Source: Clostridium sp. CMCC3677 | GTDB taxonomy: Bacteria > Bacillota > Clostridia > Clostridiales > Clostridiaceae | Length of the DNA stretch: 64,000 nt | Reading direction: 5' to 3' | Assembly: GCF_023845585.1 (NCBI RefSeq) | Contig: NZ_JAMQHS010000005.1 | Span: 1 to 64,000, forward strand | Part shown: positions 45,289 through 53,508 of the stretch, piece by piece | How positions within the stretch are numbered: the stretch's first letter is position 1 | Layout: every line of letters begins with the position of its first letter | The notes under the pieces: model-generated | Told to the model about the DNA's origin: nothing | Database searches by the model: none | The model's input: only the letters and a program-made list of their open reading frames with translations | Made by a program: the position numbers and the translations under genes

Positions 45289-46401
45289 ATGATTATAAAT
45301 AGGAATGTAAAATACAAGGATATATTAGTAATTGCTATTATTGGTATTATTGTATATAAAATAATAGATAATTATGAGTTTTTCTTTAATATAGCAAAAC
45401 ATTTTCTATCTATTATATCGCCATTTATATATGCTTTAATTTTTACATATATATTAAATCCTATAATGATGCTTTTTGAAAAAAGATGTAAATTTTCAAG
45501 AGGAAAGTCTATATTAGCAACATATGCAGTTATAACAGGAATAATAATAATGTTTTTCTTATTTACTATACCTAGTTTGATAGATAGTATTGGTAGCATA
45601 ATTAAAGAAGTACCTATATATATGGAAACAATTCAAGAATGGATTAACACAGCTATTAAAAACCCTAGATTAAGTGAGTTAATAGTTGACGCTGGTTTAG
45701 TAGATAAAATTGAACTTTTATCAATTAAAATGGGTAATTTTACAATAACTTTATTACAAGGCATGTTAGGATATTTATTATCTTTTACAGGAAACTTAGT
45801 AAAAATAGTATTCGGATTTTTAATAGCTGTTTATGTATTATGTGACAAAGATGGATTATTATATGGTTTAAAAACTATAACTTATATAATTTTAAAAGAA
45901 AAGAAGGCTAATGAATTAATTAATGTTTGTAAAACTTATAACAAGATGATAGGAGTGTATATAGGAGCAAAGGCTATAGATTCTGCTATAATAGGGCTTA
46001 TAGCTTTAGTTGGTTTAGTAATAGTTAAAGCTCCATATGCACTATTATTATCAATCATAGTAGCTATTACTAATATGATACCTTACTTTGGACCTTTTAT
46101 AGGAGAAGTTGTTGGTGCTACAGTGTGCATATTTGTTTCACCTATGAAGGCTCTTATAGTATTTGTGCTTCTACTTTTAATTCAACAATTTGATGCTTGG
46201 TATCTTGATCCTAAGCTTATAGGATCAAAAGTAGGAGTGAAACCATTTTGGATCATTATGGGGGTAATAATAGGTGGCGCATTCTGGGGACCTATAGGAA
46301 TGCTATTGGCATCACCTACAATTGCAACTATTAATATTTATTATATTAGAGTAGTAAAATTTTATAAGTCTAAAAATCCAAGCTTATTTAAGAATTTATA
46401 A
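45289..46401 (+). CDS. AI-2E family transporter (PerM/YdiK-like)
   Basis: The 370-residue membrane protein has about seven to eight hydrophobic segments and the family's C-terminal signature: NMIPYFGPFIGEVVGA (about 263-278) and QQFDAWYLDPKLIGSKVGVKPFWII (about 302-326). The family (formerly UPF0118) includes TqsA and Na+/H+ antiporter-like members; AI-2 export is not established for most. It has a GAGGAG site. It is enclosed with argS between two nearly identical family R copies. Confidence 0.9.
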   Translation: MIINRNVKYKDILVIAIIGIIVYKIIDNYEFFFNIAKHFLSIISPFIYALIFTYILNPIMMLFEKRCKFSRGKSILATYAVITGIIIMFFLFTIPSLIDSIGSIIKEVPIYMETIQEWINTAIKNPRLSELIVDAGLVDKIELLSIKMGNFTITLLQGMLGYLLSFTGNLVKIVFGFLIAVYVLCDKDGLLYGLKTITYIILKEKKANELINVCKTYNKMIGVYIGAKAIDSAIIGLIALVGLVIVKAPYALLLSIIVAITNMIPYFGPFIGEVVGATVCIFVSPMKALIVFVLLLLIQQFDAWYLDPKLIGSKVGVKPFWIIMGVIIGGAFWGPIGMLLASPTIATINIYYIRVVKFYKSKNPSLFKNL

Positions 46402-46422
46402 TGAATAATTCTATGTTTTTTT

Positions 46423-46613
46423 ATTCTTTAGGAATTTATATTATTAAAAAATTTGTGGATAACTTTTAAAATAATGTGTTTTAAAGGTATTATGAGTACC
46501 CCTAAAGAATAAAAAATAATCATATGCCGCACCATTATTCCTGCACTGCGTTTGGAAAGGGCGCATGGCTAAAAAAATCGACGGCTTCAAAGTCGCCTTA
46601 GCGATTTTGTTCT
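46423..46613 (+). repeat. Family R dispersed repeat, copy R3
   Basis: 191 bp, nearly identical to R2 3.4 kb away in the same orientation; I see two changes (CGACGGCTTC here against CGACAGCTCC). It begins right after seven Ts that follow the AI-2E family gene, 21 bases past the stop codon. It runs directly into a partial family M element at 46614. Confidence 0.88.
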
Positions 46614-46704
46614 ATGTAATTGGTAAAGTGTCATTTCTAAGTTTAATTACTCAATCTAGAGCTCTTTGCTTCTTTGCATATATCAATAATACACTTCTAA
46701 AACA
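46614..46704 (-). repeat. Family M element, truncated by or abutting R3
   Basis: From GTAATTGGTAAAGTG to the right-hand end TTTGCATATATCAATAATAC...CTAAAACA the sequence follows family M with an internal deletion. The left terminal repeat is cut exactly where R3 ends, which suggests one element inserted in or recombined with the other. Confidence 0.65.
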
Positions 46705-46715
46705 TAGAACAACAT

Positions 46716-46780
46716 AAAAATAGACTATATTTAAAAGAGCGTTGATAGAATACCAACGCTCTAAAATATAGTCTATTTTT
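46716..46780. terminator. Terminator of the feo operon
   Basis: Long stem of about 28 bp (AAAAATAGACTATATTT...AGAGCGTTG with partner CCAACGCTCT...) spanning the stop codon of the small Cys-rich gene on the minus strand. Confidence 0.88.
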
Positions 46781-46925
46781 TATCTAAAATATTACTGCAT
46801 GTTTTAGAACAATTTTTACAACTACTACTGCAATTACATTTGCCTTTAGATGAATTTTTTATTGATTTCATAATTATAAAAACTGAAGATAAAACAATTA
46901 GTATAGTACAAGTTATTTCTACCAT
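46773..46925 (-). CDS. FeoB-associated Cys-rich membrane protein
   Basis: Minus-strand ATG 46925 gives 50 residues: a membrane segment (EITCTILIVLSSVFIIM) then a short cytoplasmic tail with six Cys arranged C-x-C-x3-C-x2-C-x3-C (GKCNCSSSCKNCSKTC). This is the pattern of the FeoB_associated family (PF12669), small proteins encoded after feoB in many Firmicutes and thought to aid iron handling. AAGGTGAT precedes the start and the gene follows feoB by 51 bases. It is too short for usual gene filters. Confidence 0.9.
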   Translation of the reverse strand: MVEITCTILIVLSSVFIIMKSIKNSSKGKCNCSSSCKNCSKTCSNILDKK

Positions 46926-46976
46926 AAATCACATCACCTTTATGTAATAATTAGTTGAAATTTTAATTTTATATTT

Positions 46977-48740
46977 TTATATGATTAAGTTACCTATATT
47001 AAATACTAGGAATGAAACTATCCAAGCAAGTACTAATTGATAAAATACTGAAAATAAAGTAAATTTAGCACCAAATTCTTTTTTCATAGTTCCAATTACA
47101 GAAATACAAGGTGTATATAGTAATATGAATACTAAGAAAGAATAGGCAGATAATGCAGTAAAATGTGCACCTAAAACAATATCTAAATTACCAGCAAAAA
47201 TTACTTGCATAGAAGCTATAACTGATTCTTTAGCAAGTAGTCCTGAAAGTAATGAAACAGCAGATTGCCAATTTCCAAATCCTAAAGGTGAAAACACAGG
47301 AGCTATAACATTACCAATAGAAGCTAAAATGCTTTCATTTACTTCACTTACCATACCAGTAAAGTTAAAGTTTGATAAAAACCATATTACAACACTCATA
47401 GCAAAGATTATTGTTCCAGCTTTTTTCAAAAAGTCTTTTCCTTTATCTCCTGTTTGCTTTAAAATCGATGATAGTTTTGGCATTTTATATTCAGGAATTT
47501 CAATTATAAATGGTTCTTCATCTTTTTTGAAATATGTATTTTTAAATAATATACCGAGTAAGAATGCTAGAAGTACACCTAAAAAATATAATGATGCAAC
47601 AACTAACCCTCTATAATCTGTGAAAAATACAGATGCAAATACTACATAAACTGGTAAACGTGCATTACATGACATTAAAGGAACAAGTAAAGAAGTAAGT
47701 TTTCTATCTTTTTCACTTTCTAAAGTTCTTGCAGTCATTATTGCAGGGACAGTGCAGCCAAAACCAATCAACATAGGTATAAATGCTTTTCCTGATAATC
47801 CCATTTTTCTCATTAATTTATCCATTAAAAATGCTACTCTAGACATATAACCACTATCTTCTAATATGGTAATACATATAAATAATACTAAAATTATAGG
47901 TAATAATACTAGTATTCCACCAACACCTGCTATTATTCCATCAATTATTAAAGATTGAAACCAAGGAGCAGTGCTTGATAATGAATTACTTACAAAAGGA
48001 ACAAAAGCATCATTTAAAAATGTGTCTAATAAATCTGATAAAGGCTGTCCAACCCAAGAAAATGTAATTTGAAACATTAAAGCTATTATCATTAAAAAGA
48101 TTGGATAAGCAAAATACGGATTAAGTAGAATCTTATCTATTTTTTCAGAAGTAGTTATTTCATTATTTTGTTCCGATTTTATACATTGTTTTAATGTATC
48201 TTCAATAAATGAATAAGCATCTTCTTCAGAAGAAAATTCAAACCTCTCATTATTTTCTGAGTTTTTAAAATTAGCTTCTTGTAATTTTGCTGAAATTTTA
48301 TCAATTCCAATGTTTTTTCCAGCAGATATAGGAATTATCTCAACGTCAAATAATTTTGATAGCTTTTTATAATCTATAAAAATACCTTTAGATTCTGCTA
48401 CATCAATCATATTTACTGCTAATATGATTGGTTTATTAAATTCTTTTAATTGAGTTGTTAAGTAAAGATTTCTATTTAAATTAGAAGCATCTACTATGTT
48501 TAGTATTAAATCAACTTGTCCATTTTGCAAAAAGTCTTTTGCTACTTTTTCTTCATTTGAAAAAGTATCCATTGCATAAATTCCTGGCAAGTCTACAATT
48601 TTTATGTCATTTATGTATCCTTCTTTTTTTTCAACAGTTACTCCAGGCCAATTACCAACATATTGATTGGATCCAGTTAAAGCATTAAATAAAGTAGTTT
48701 TTCCTACATTAGGATTTCCAAGCAAAGCTATGGTCGTCAT
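46977..48740 (-). CDS. feoB: Ferrous iron transport protein B
   Basis: The Fe2+ uptake protein joins a GTPase to a membrane permease. It has 587 residues: G1 GNPNVGKTTLFNAL (about 8-21), G3 DLPGIYAM near 50, G4 VNMIDVAES near 110, a helical bundle, then Gate domains with the metal-route motif GFGCTVPAIMTARTL near 330 and a mirrored MSCNARLPVYV, ending in a FeoB C-terminal region. It is shorter than the 773-residue E. coli protein, as usual for clostridia. It lies 15 bases downstream of feoA. Confidence 0.96.
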   Translation of the reverse strand: MTTIALLGNPNVGKTTLFNALTGSNQYVGNWPGVTVEKKEGYINDIKIVDLPGIYAMDTFSNEEKVAKDFLQNGQVDLILNIVDASNLNRNLYLTTQLKEFNKPIILAVNMIDVAESKGIFIDYKKLSKLFDVEIIPISAGKNIGIDKISAKLQEANFKNSENNERFEFSSEEDAYSFIEDTLKQCIKSEQNNEITTSEKIDKILLNPYFAYPIFLMIIALMFQITFSWVGQPLSDLLDTFLNDAFVPFVSNSLSSTAPWFQSLIIDGIIAGVGGILVLLPIILVLFICITILEDSGYMSRVAFLMDKLMRKMGLSGKAFIPMLIGFGCTVPAIMTARTLESEKDRKLTSLLVPLMSCNARLPVYVVFASVFFTDYRGLVVASLYFLGVLLAFLLGILFKNTYFKKDEEPFIIEIPEYKMPKLSSILKQTGDKGKDFLKKAGTIIFAMSVVIWFLSNFNFTGMVSEVNESILASIGNVIAPVFSPLGFGNWQSAVSLLSGLLAKESVIASMQVIFAGNLDIVLGAHFTALSAYSFLVFILLYTPCISVIGTMKKEFGAKFTLFSVFYQLVLAWIVSFLVFNIGNLII

Positions 48741-48755
48741 AAGTTAAAATCCTCC

Positions 48756-48977
48756 CTATATTGATAAGAATATATTCTTAGCATCATTTTTCCTAATAGC
48801 TAAATCAAATCCTCTAAAATTTATAACTATTGGATCTCCTAAAGGAGCTCTTCTTTTAAATTCAATTTCAGTACCTTTAATACATCCTAAGGCTGATAAT
48901 CTTTTCTTTAATTTTAAATCACCTTCAATGAAATCTATTATTCCTTTTTCACCAGGTTTTAAATCGCAAATACACAT
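48756..48977 (-). CDS. feoA: Ferrous iron transport protein A
   Basis: A 73-residue SH3-like FeoA protein: DLKPGEKGIIDFIEGDLKLKKRLSALGCIKGTEIEFKRRAPLGDPIVI is the full family pattern. It binds or regulates FeoB. ATG 48977 is preferred because AGAGGTGAT lies seven bases ahead; an in-frame ATG 36 bases earlier has no such site and would overlap the Fur-like box. First gene of feoA-feoB-Cys-rich peptide. Confidence 0.93.
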   Translation of the reverse strand: MCICDLKPGEKGIIDFIEGDLKLKKRLSALGCIKGTEIEFKRRAPLGDPIVINFRGFDLAIRKNDAKNIFLSI

Positions 48978-48993
48978 GAATATCACCTCTAAT

Positions 48994-49008
48994 TGAAAAT
49001 TATTATCG
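48994..49008. promoter_or_regulatory. Fur-type operator upstream of feoA
   Basis: TGAAAATTATTATCG matches the 7-1-7 Fur box (TGATAATnATTATCA) at 12 of 14 specified positions and lies immediately upstream of the feoA ribosome site, where Fur control of feoAB is expected. Confidence 0.6.
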
Positions 49009-49205
49009 TTCAAAGTATAATAATAGCATCTTTTTTACACTTTAGTCAATAGTTGAAGTCCAAAAACATAATATATAATATAATGGAAAAAATATAAATA
49101 ATTAAAGATAAATAAGAAAATATAATACAAACTTTAACTAATTAAAAAAATACAGTATAATAAAATATAAAAAATATACTATACTATGAAAGACGGGGTG
49201 AGATA

Positions 49206-49934
49206 ATGTCAAAAATAGGGGCATTTTTTGATTTAGATGGAACATTATACAGAGAAGGTTTAATTACAGAAGTATTTAAAAAGATGGTTAAATATGAGAT
49301 TATAGCGCCTGAGAGATGGTATAATGAAGTAAAGCCTCATTTTTTAAAATGGGATAAGAGACAAGGTGATTATGACAATTATCTTTTAAAGATGGTAGAT
49401 GTTTATTTAGAAGCTATCAAAGGATTAGAAAAGCATCAAGTAGAGCATATAGCGCAAAAAGTAGTTGAACAAAAAGGTGATAGGGTTTACACTTTTACAA
49501 GAGATAGAATAAAGTGGCATAAAGAGCAAGGTCATATTATAATAATAATATCAGGTTCGCCTTCAGAACTTGTTAGAGAAATGGCCAATAAATATGGCTT
49601 TAATGATTATAAAGGTACAATTTATATGGTAGATAAGAAAGATATGTATACAAGTGAAGTTATACCTATGTGGGATAGCGAGAGTAAATCTAAAGCTATA
49701 AATGAACTTGTAGAGAAATATGATATAGACCTTAACAAAAGTTATGCTTATGGAGATACATCTGGAGATTATACTATGTTTAAGCATGTAGGACATCCAT
49801 TTTGCATTAATCCAACAAAAGAACTTTTACAAAAAGTTATGAGTGACAATGAAGTGACAAATAAAGTTAATGTTATAGTAGAAAGAAAGGATGTAATATA
49901 TAACTTAAATATTGAAGATATACAATTTGTATAG
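49206..49934 (+). CDS. HAD-IB family hydrolase
   Basis: The 242-residue HAD phosphatase has motif I FFDLDGTLYREG (about 8-19), motif II IIIISGSPSEL near 115 and motif IV AYGDTSGDYTMF near 180. The SerB/PSPase-like subclass IB acts on small phosphomonoesters; a PlsC-linked or phosphoserine role cannot be decided. Probably cotranscribed with the next gene (14-base gap). GGGGTGAG precedes the ATG. Confidence 0.88.
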   Translation: MSKIGAFFDLDGTLYREGLITEVFKKMVKYEIIAPERWYNEVKPHFLKWDKRQGDYDNYLLKMVDVYLEAIKGLEKHQVEHIAQKVVEQKGDRVYTFTRDRIKWHKEQGHIIIIISGSPSELVREMANKYGFNDYKGTIYMVDKKDMYTSEVIPMWDSESKSKAINELVEKYDIDLNKSYAYGDTSGDYTMFKHVGHPFCINPTKELLQKVMSDNEVTNKVNVIVERKDVIYNLNIEDIQFV

Positions 49935-49948
49935 GAAAGAGTGGTACT

Positions 49949-50689
49949 GTGATTATTCGTGAGAACAACGTAAAGGTAGAAGAATTTAGTGATGAATTTA
50001 TGATAAAACCTGAAAATAGAGAGTATTTACCTAGTGAGCTTATATTTTTTGATCTTGAACACTATGTATATAAAAAACCAAAGTGTATTGGAGTATTTGG
50101 AGCTTGTGAATTTAATAAAAGACTAAATGAAATTTTGGTAACACAATATATGATAGAAGATAGAGACGAAGTAGCTGATATATTATATTTGGCGCGAAAC
50201 TATTTTATTAAGATGAAAAAATTAGGTAAAAAAGCAATTGTGACATTTTCAGGGAATAATGATTTTACTGTTATAAATTATCTTTTTAAACAATATGGGA
50301 TAGAATATGATTTTAACAAGGAATTTGATTCAATAGATATACAAAAAGAATATGAAAAAAATAAAACCACATCTATAGGACTTAAAAATTTAGAAAAGCT
50401 ATTTGACATTATAAGGGAAGGAGAAGTAATTAGTGGATCGAATTTAGCTAAAACTTTTCATAAAGTATTAAAAGACAAAAGTTACTTCAAAAGAATGCCA
50501 GAGGAAAAAATAGAAAAAATACTTCTTTATAATGAACAAGATGTGGTTAATTTATATCATATTTATGTTAAGTGGAAGAAATATATATATGATGATAATG
50601 AAATTGAAGAGTTAGATGAGAGTATAGAAGAATTGGATGATGAAATAGATAATTTTAATTATGAAAATAAATCAATAATAAATCACTAA
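49949..50689 (+). CDS. RNase H-like exonuclease domain protein (YprB type)
   Basis: This 246-residue protein has an RNase H-fold domain (PF13482-like): the first acidic motif ELIFFDLEHYVY (about 28-39), SGNNDFTVINYLF near 102, and the last YNEQDVVNLYHIY (about 191-203), typical of 3'-5' exonuclease-like YprB proteins. An acidic tail (EIEELDESIEELDDEID) follows. The start is GTG after GGAAAGAG. Nucleic acid processing is likely; no substrate is known. Confidence 0.82.
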   Translation: MIIRENNVKVEEFSDEFMIKPENREYLPSELIFFDLEHYVYKKPKCIGVFGACEFNKRLNEILVTQYMIEDRDEVADILYLARNYFIKMKKLGKKAIVTFSGNNDFTVINYLFKQYGIEYDFNKEFDSIDIQKEYEKNKTTSIGLKNLEKLFDIIREGEVISGSNLAKTFHKVLKDKSYFKRMPEEKIEKILLYNEQDVVNLYHIYVKWKKYIYDDNEIEELDESIEELDDEIDNFNYENKSIINH

Positions 50690-50711
50690 GTTCAACTTAA
50701 AATAAATTTTT

Positions 50712-50813
50712 CTTAGCTTTAGATTAAGTGCATGAAATTTAAAGCTAAGAAAGTCTAAATAATACGGTACCTTAAAACCCCTCTGCATAGTAAATGATTA
50801 TGCAGAGGGGTTT
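50712..50813. terminator. Two terminators between convergent genes
   Basis: CTTAGCTTTA...TAAAGCTAAG (50712-50749) ends the plus-strand operon. The stronger AAACCCCTCTGCATA / TATGCAGAGGGGTTT (50775-50789 and 50799-50813) serves gltX and works in both directions. Confidence 0.85.
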
Positions 50814-50816
50814 CTA

Positions 50817-52274
50817 TTATTTAAGTAATTCTATACCTTTTTTTAATCTTGAAATTGATTCTTCTTTTCCAAGTAATATAGCAAGCTCAAAAGCACCACC
50901 TGGAGTAAATGATTTACCAGAAAGAGCAGTTCTTATAGGCCATAACATTTGACCATTTTTAATTTCTAATGATTTTATTAATTCGAACACTTTTTCGTGG
51001 ATATAATCTTTATTCCAATTTGCTTCATCGATTGCTTCAATAATTGGTAAAACTTTTTCTAAGTTTTCTAATGAACTTTCAACTGTACTTTTCATTTTTT
51101 TATGAACATAAAGATCAGTCGAATATTCTGGTAACTCTTCTAAGAAATCAATTTGTTCTGCTAGATCGCTTAATAATTCACATCTTGTATGTAATAAGTC
51201 TGAAATGAATTTTAAATCAAAATCTTTCTTTAAAACTTTCTTATATTCAGGAACAGCAAGTTCATGGAACTCATCTAAAGAAAGTTTTCTTATATACTCA
51301 CCATTCATCCATTTTAATTTAGCGTCATCAAATATAGCAGGTGATTTACTTATATCCTTGAAATCAAATTTTTGAGTTAATTCTTCAAGACTGAATATTT
51401 CTTCATTTGTTCCAGGGTTCCATCCAAGTAATGCAATGTAGTTAAGTACAGCTTCCTTTAGATAACCTTTTTGAATAAGATCTTCAAATGATGCATCACC
51501 ATTTCTTTTTGATAATTTATGATGAGTATCTTTCATAATTGGTGGACAATGAACATAAACTGGAACATCCCAACCAAATGCTTCATATAATCTATTATAT
51601 TTAGGTGAAGATGAAAGGTATTCATTACCTCTAACAACATGAGTTATACCCATTAAATGATCATCTACAACATTTGCAAAATTATAAGTTGGAAGACCAT
51701 CAGATTTAATTAAAATCATATCTTCAAGTTCAGAGTTATCTACAGTTATTTTACCGTATATAACATCATCAAAAGTTGTTGATCCAGTTGTAGGATTATT
51801 TTGTCTTATTACATAAGGTAATCCTTTAGCTAGATTTGTTTCTATTTCTTCTTTTGTAAGATGTAAACAATGCTTATCATACTTAAATGGTCTCTTTAAA
51901 GCTTCAGCATTTTCTTTAAGTATATCTAATCTATCTTTAGAACAGAAACAATAGTAAGCTTCTCCTTTTTCAACTAATTTTTTTGCATATTCAAGATATA
52001 TAGCTTTTCTTTCACTTTGAACATAAGGTCCAACTTCACCGCCAACATCTGGACCTTCATCGTGGTTAAGACCTGTTAATTTTAGCGTGTTATATATAAT
52101 ATCAACCGCACCTTCTACTAATCTTTCCTGATCAGTGTCCTCAATTCTTAGTATGAAATCTCCATCTTCATGTTTAGCTATAAGATAAGCATAAAGTGCA
52201 GTTCTTAAATTTCCAACATGCATATAACCAGTTGGACTAGGTGCAAATCTTGTTCTAATTTTTTTTGATGCCAT
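50817..52274 (-). CDS. gltX: Glutamyl-tRNA synthetase
   Basis: The class I synthetase has about 485 residues: [21 protein letters not shown] (HIGH region as H-V-G-N, about 9-27), the SIGNAL motif [13 protein letters not shown] near 243 (KLSKR as KMSKS) and a C-terminal anticodon-binding helical domain. In most Firmicutes this enzyme also charges tRNA-Gln, corrected by GatCAB; whether that applies here is not shown. Start ATG 52274 follows AGGAGTGA; the ATG 21 bases earlier is less good. Confidence 0.96.
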   Translation of the reverse strand: MASKKIRTRFAPSPTGYMHVGNLRTALYAYLIAKHEDGDFILRIEDTDQERLVEGAVDIIYNTLKLTGLNHDEGPDVGGEVGPYVQSERKAIYLEYAKKLVEKGEAYYCFCSKDRLDILKENAEALKRPFKYDKHCLHLTKEEIETNLAKGLPYVIRQNNPTTGSTTFDDVIYGKITVDNSELEDMILIKSDGLPTYNFANVVDDHLMGITHVVRGNEYLSSSPKYNRLYEAFGWDVPVYVHCPPIMKDTHHKLSKRNGDASFEDLIQKGYLKEAVLNYIALLGWNPGTNEEIFSLEELTQKFDFKDISKSPAIFDDAKLKWMNGEYIRKLSLDEFHELAVPEYKKVLKKDFDLKFISDLLHTRCELLSDLAEQIDFLEELPEYSTDLYVHKKMKSTVESSLENLEKVLPIIEAIDEANWNKDYIHEKVFELIKSLEIKNGQMLWPIRTALSGKSFTPGGAFELAILLGKEESISRLKKGIELLK

Positions 52275-52429
52275 TTTTATTTCACTCCTATACAAATCTT
52301 CATAAATAAAGCCCTTTCATTATGAATATTAAATGAAAGGGACATAATATATATAATATTAATTCTATGATATATCAACAGTCATTCTATGTCAATATTT
52401 TGGAGGACTTAGATTCATCTCATACATAA

Positions 52430-53293
52430 TTATTTTTTTATTATTTTATGTCCATCAGAAGATAAGATAATTGTATGCTCTTTATTTGTTTGATAAATTT
52501 TTATGTTACTTTTAGTTAAACATTCTATTGTGGATTTATTAGGATGATTAAATTTATTATCATTACCAACAGAAATTATAGCTAGTGAAGGATTTACTTT
52601 TTCAATAAAAGCTTTGCTTGAGGAGGTGGATGAACCATGATGACCTATTTTTATTACATCACTTTTTATATTATTGTTTGAATCTAATAATATTTCACTC
52701 TCTACTTCTTTTTCAGCATCTCCTGTAAATAAGAAGGAAGTATCTCCATATTGAATTTTTATAACAGGTGAATAATTATTTATATTGTCATATAGATTTT
52801 TAATTGGAGAAAACACAGTTACATGAGTATTCTTTCCTAGATCAATGGTATTAGTATCTTTTTTTAATACATTAATTTTTAGATCTTTATCTTTTAATGC
52901 ATCTATCATTTTTTCAAATGTAGATGTAGTATTTTCTATTTTAGGTGCATAAAATTTGTTAATTCCATAAGTTTTTATAATTTTAGCCATGTTACCTATA
53001 TGATCTTCATGAGGATGGGTTGCAATAATATAATCTATTTTTTTTATATTCAATGAGCGCAGGTAACTTAAAATTTTATTTCTAGATTCTTTTGGACCAG
53101 AATCTATTAGCATATTTATATTGTTTACTTGTATAAGACTTGCATCACCTTGTCCCACATCAATGTAGTGAATAATCATATTATTATAATCATAGTAATT
53201 AGTGTTTAAATTCAAGTATCTTAGCATAAATAATGTAGATAATATTATAAATAATAATAGTAGTTTAAATTTCAAATTTCTTTTAACTCTCAT
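52430..53293 (-). CDS. ComEC/Rec2-like secreted MBL-fold hydrolase
   Basis: The 287-residue protein has an N-terminal membrane anchor or signal (about 5-24), then a metallo-beta-lactamase domain: IHYIDVGQGDASLIQ (about 42-56), the metal motif T-H-P-H-E-D-H-I-G-N (about 95-104), FTGDAEKEVE near 198 and IGHHGSSTSSS near 226. This is the stand-alone version of the ComEC C-terminal domain; related proteins are extracellular nucleases or phosphohydrolases. AAAGGAGTG precedes the ATG. It is monocistronic. Confidence 0.88.
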   Translation of the reverse strand: MRVKRNLKFKLLLLFIILSTLFMLRYLNLNTNYYDYNNMIIHYIDVGQGDASLIQVNNINMLIDSGPKESRNKILSYLRSLNIKKIDYIIATHPHEDHIGNMAKIIKTYGINKFYAPKIENTTSTFEKMIDALKDKDLKINVLKKDTNTIDLGKNTHVTVFSPIKNLYDNINNYSPVIKIQYGDTSFLFTGDAEKEVESEILLDSNNNIKSDVIKIGHHGSSTSSSKAFIEKVNPSLAIISVGNDNKFNHPNKSTIECLTKSNIKIYQTNKEHTIILSSDGHKIIKK

Positions 53294-53508
53294 AAGAACA
53301 CTCCTTTAAATTATTTTACCATTAAATAGAAAATAATTCTTAAAAAAGATAAGGATTTCAATTAATGTAATATGTATATAAATTAAAAAAATGAAAAATT
53401 GAAAGGTTGAATATTGCAAAAATTATGTTATAATTAAATAAAAATACAGCTTTTATAGAAAAAATGCAATATTGACTTATTTAAAAATTCATAATAGGGG
53501 GCAAATAA

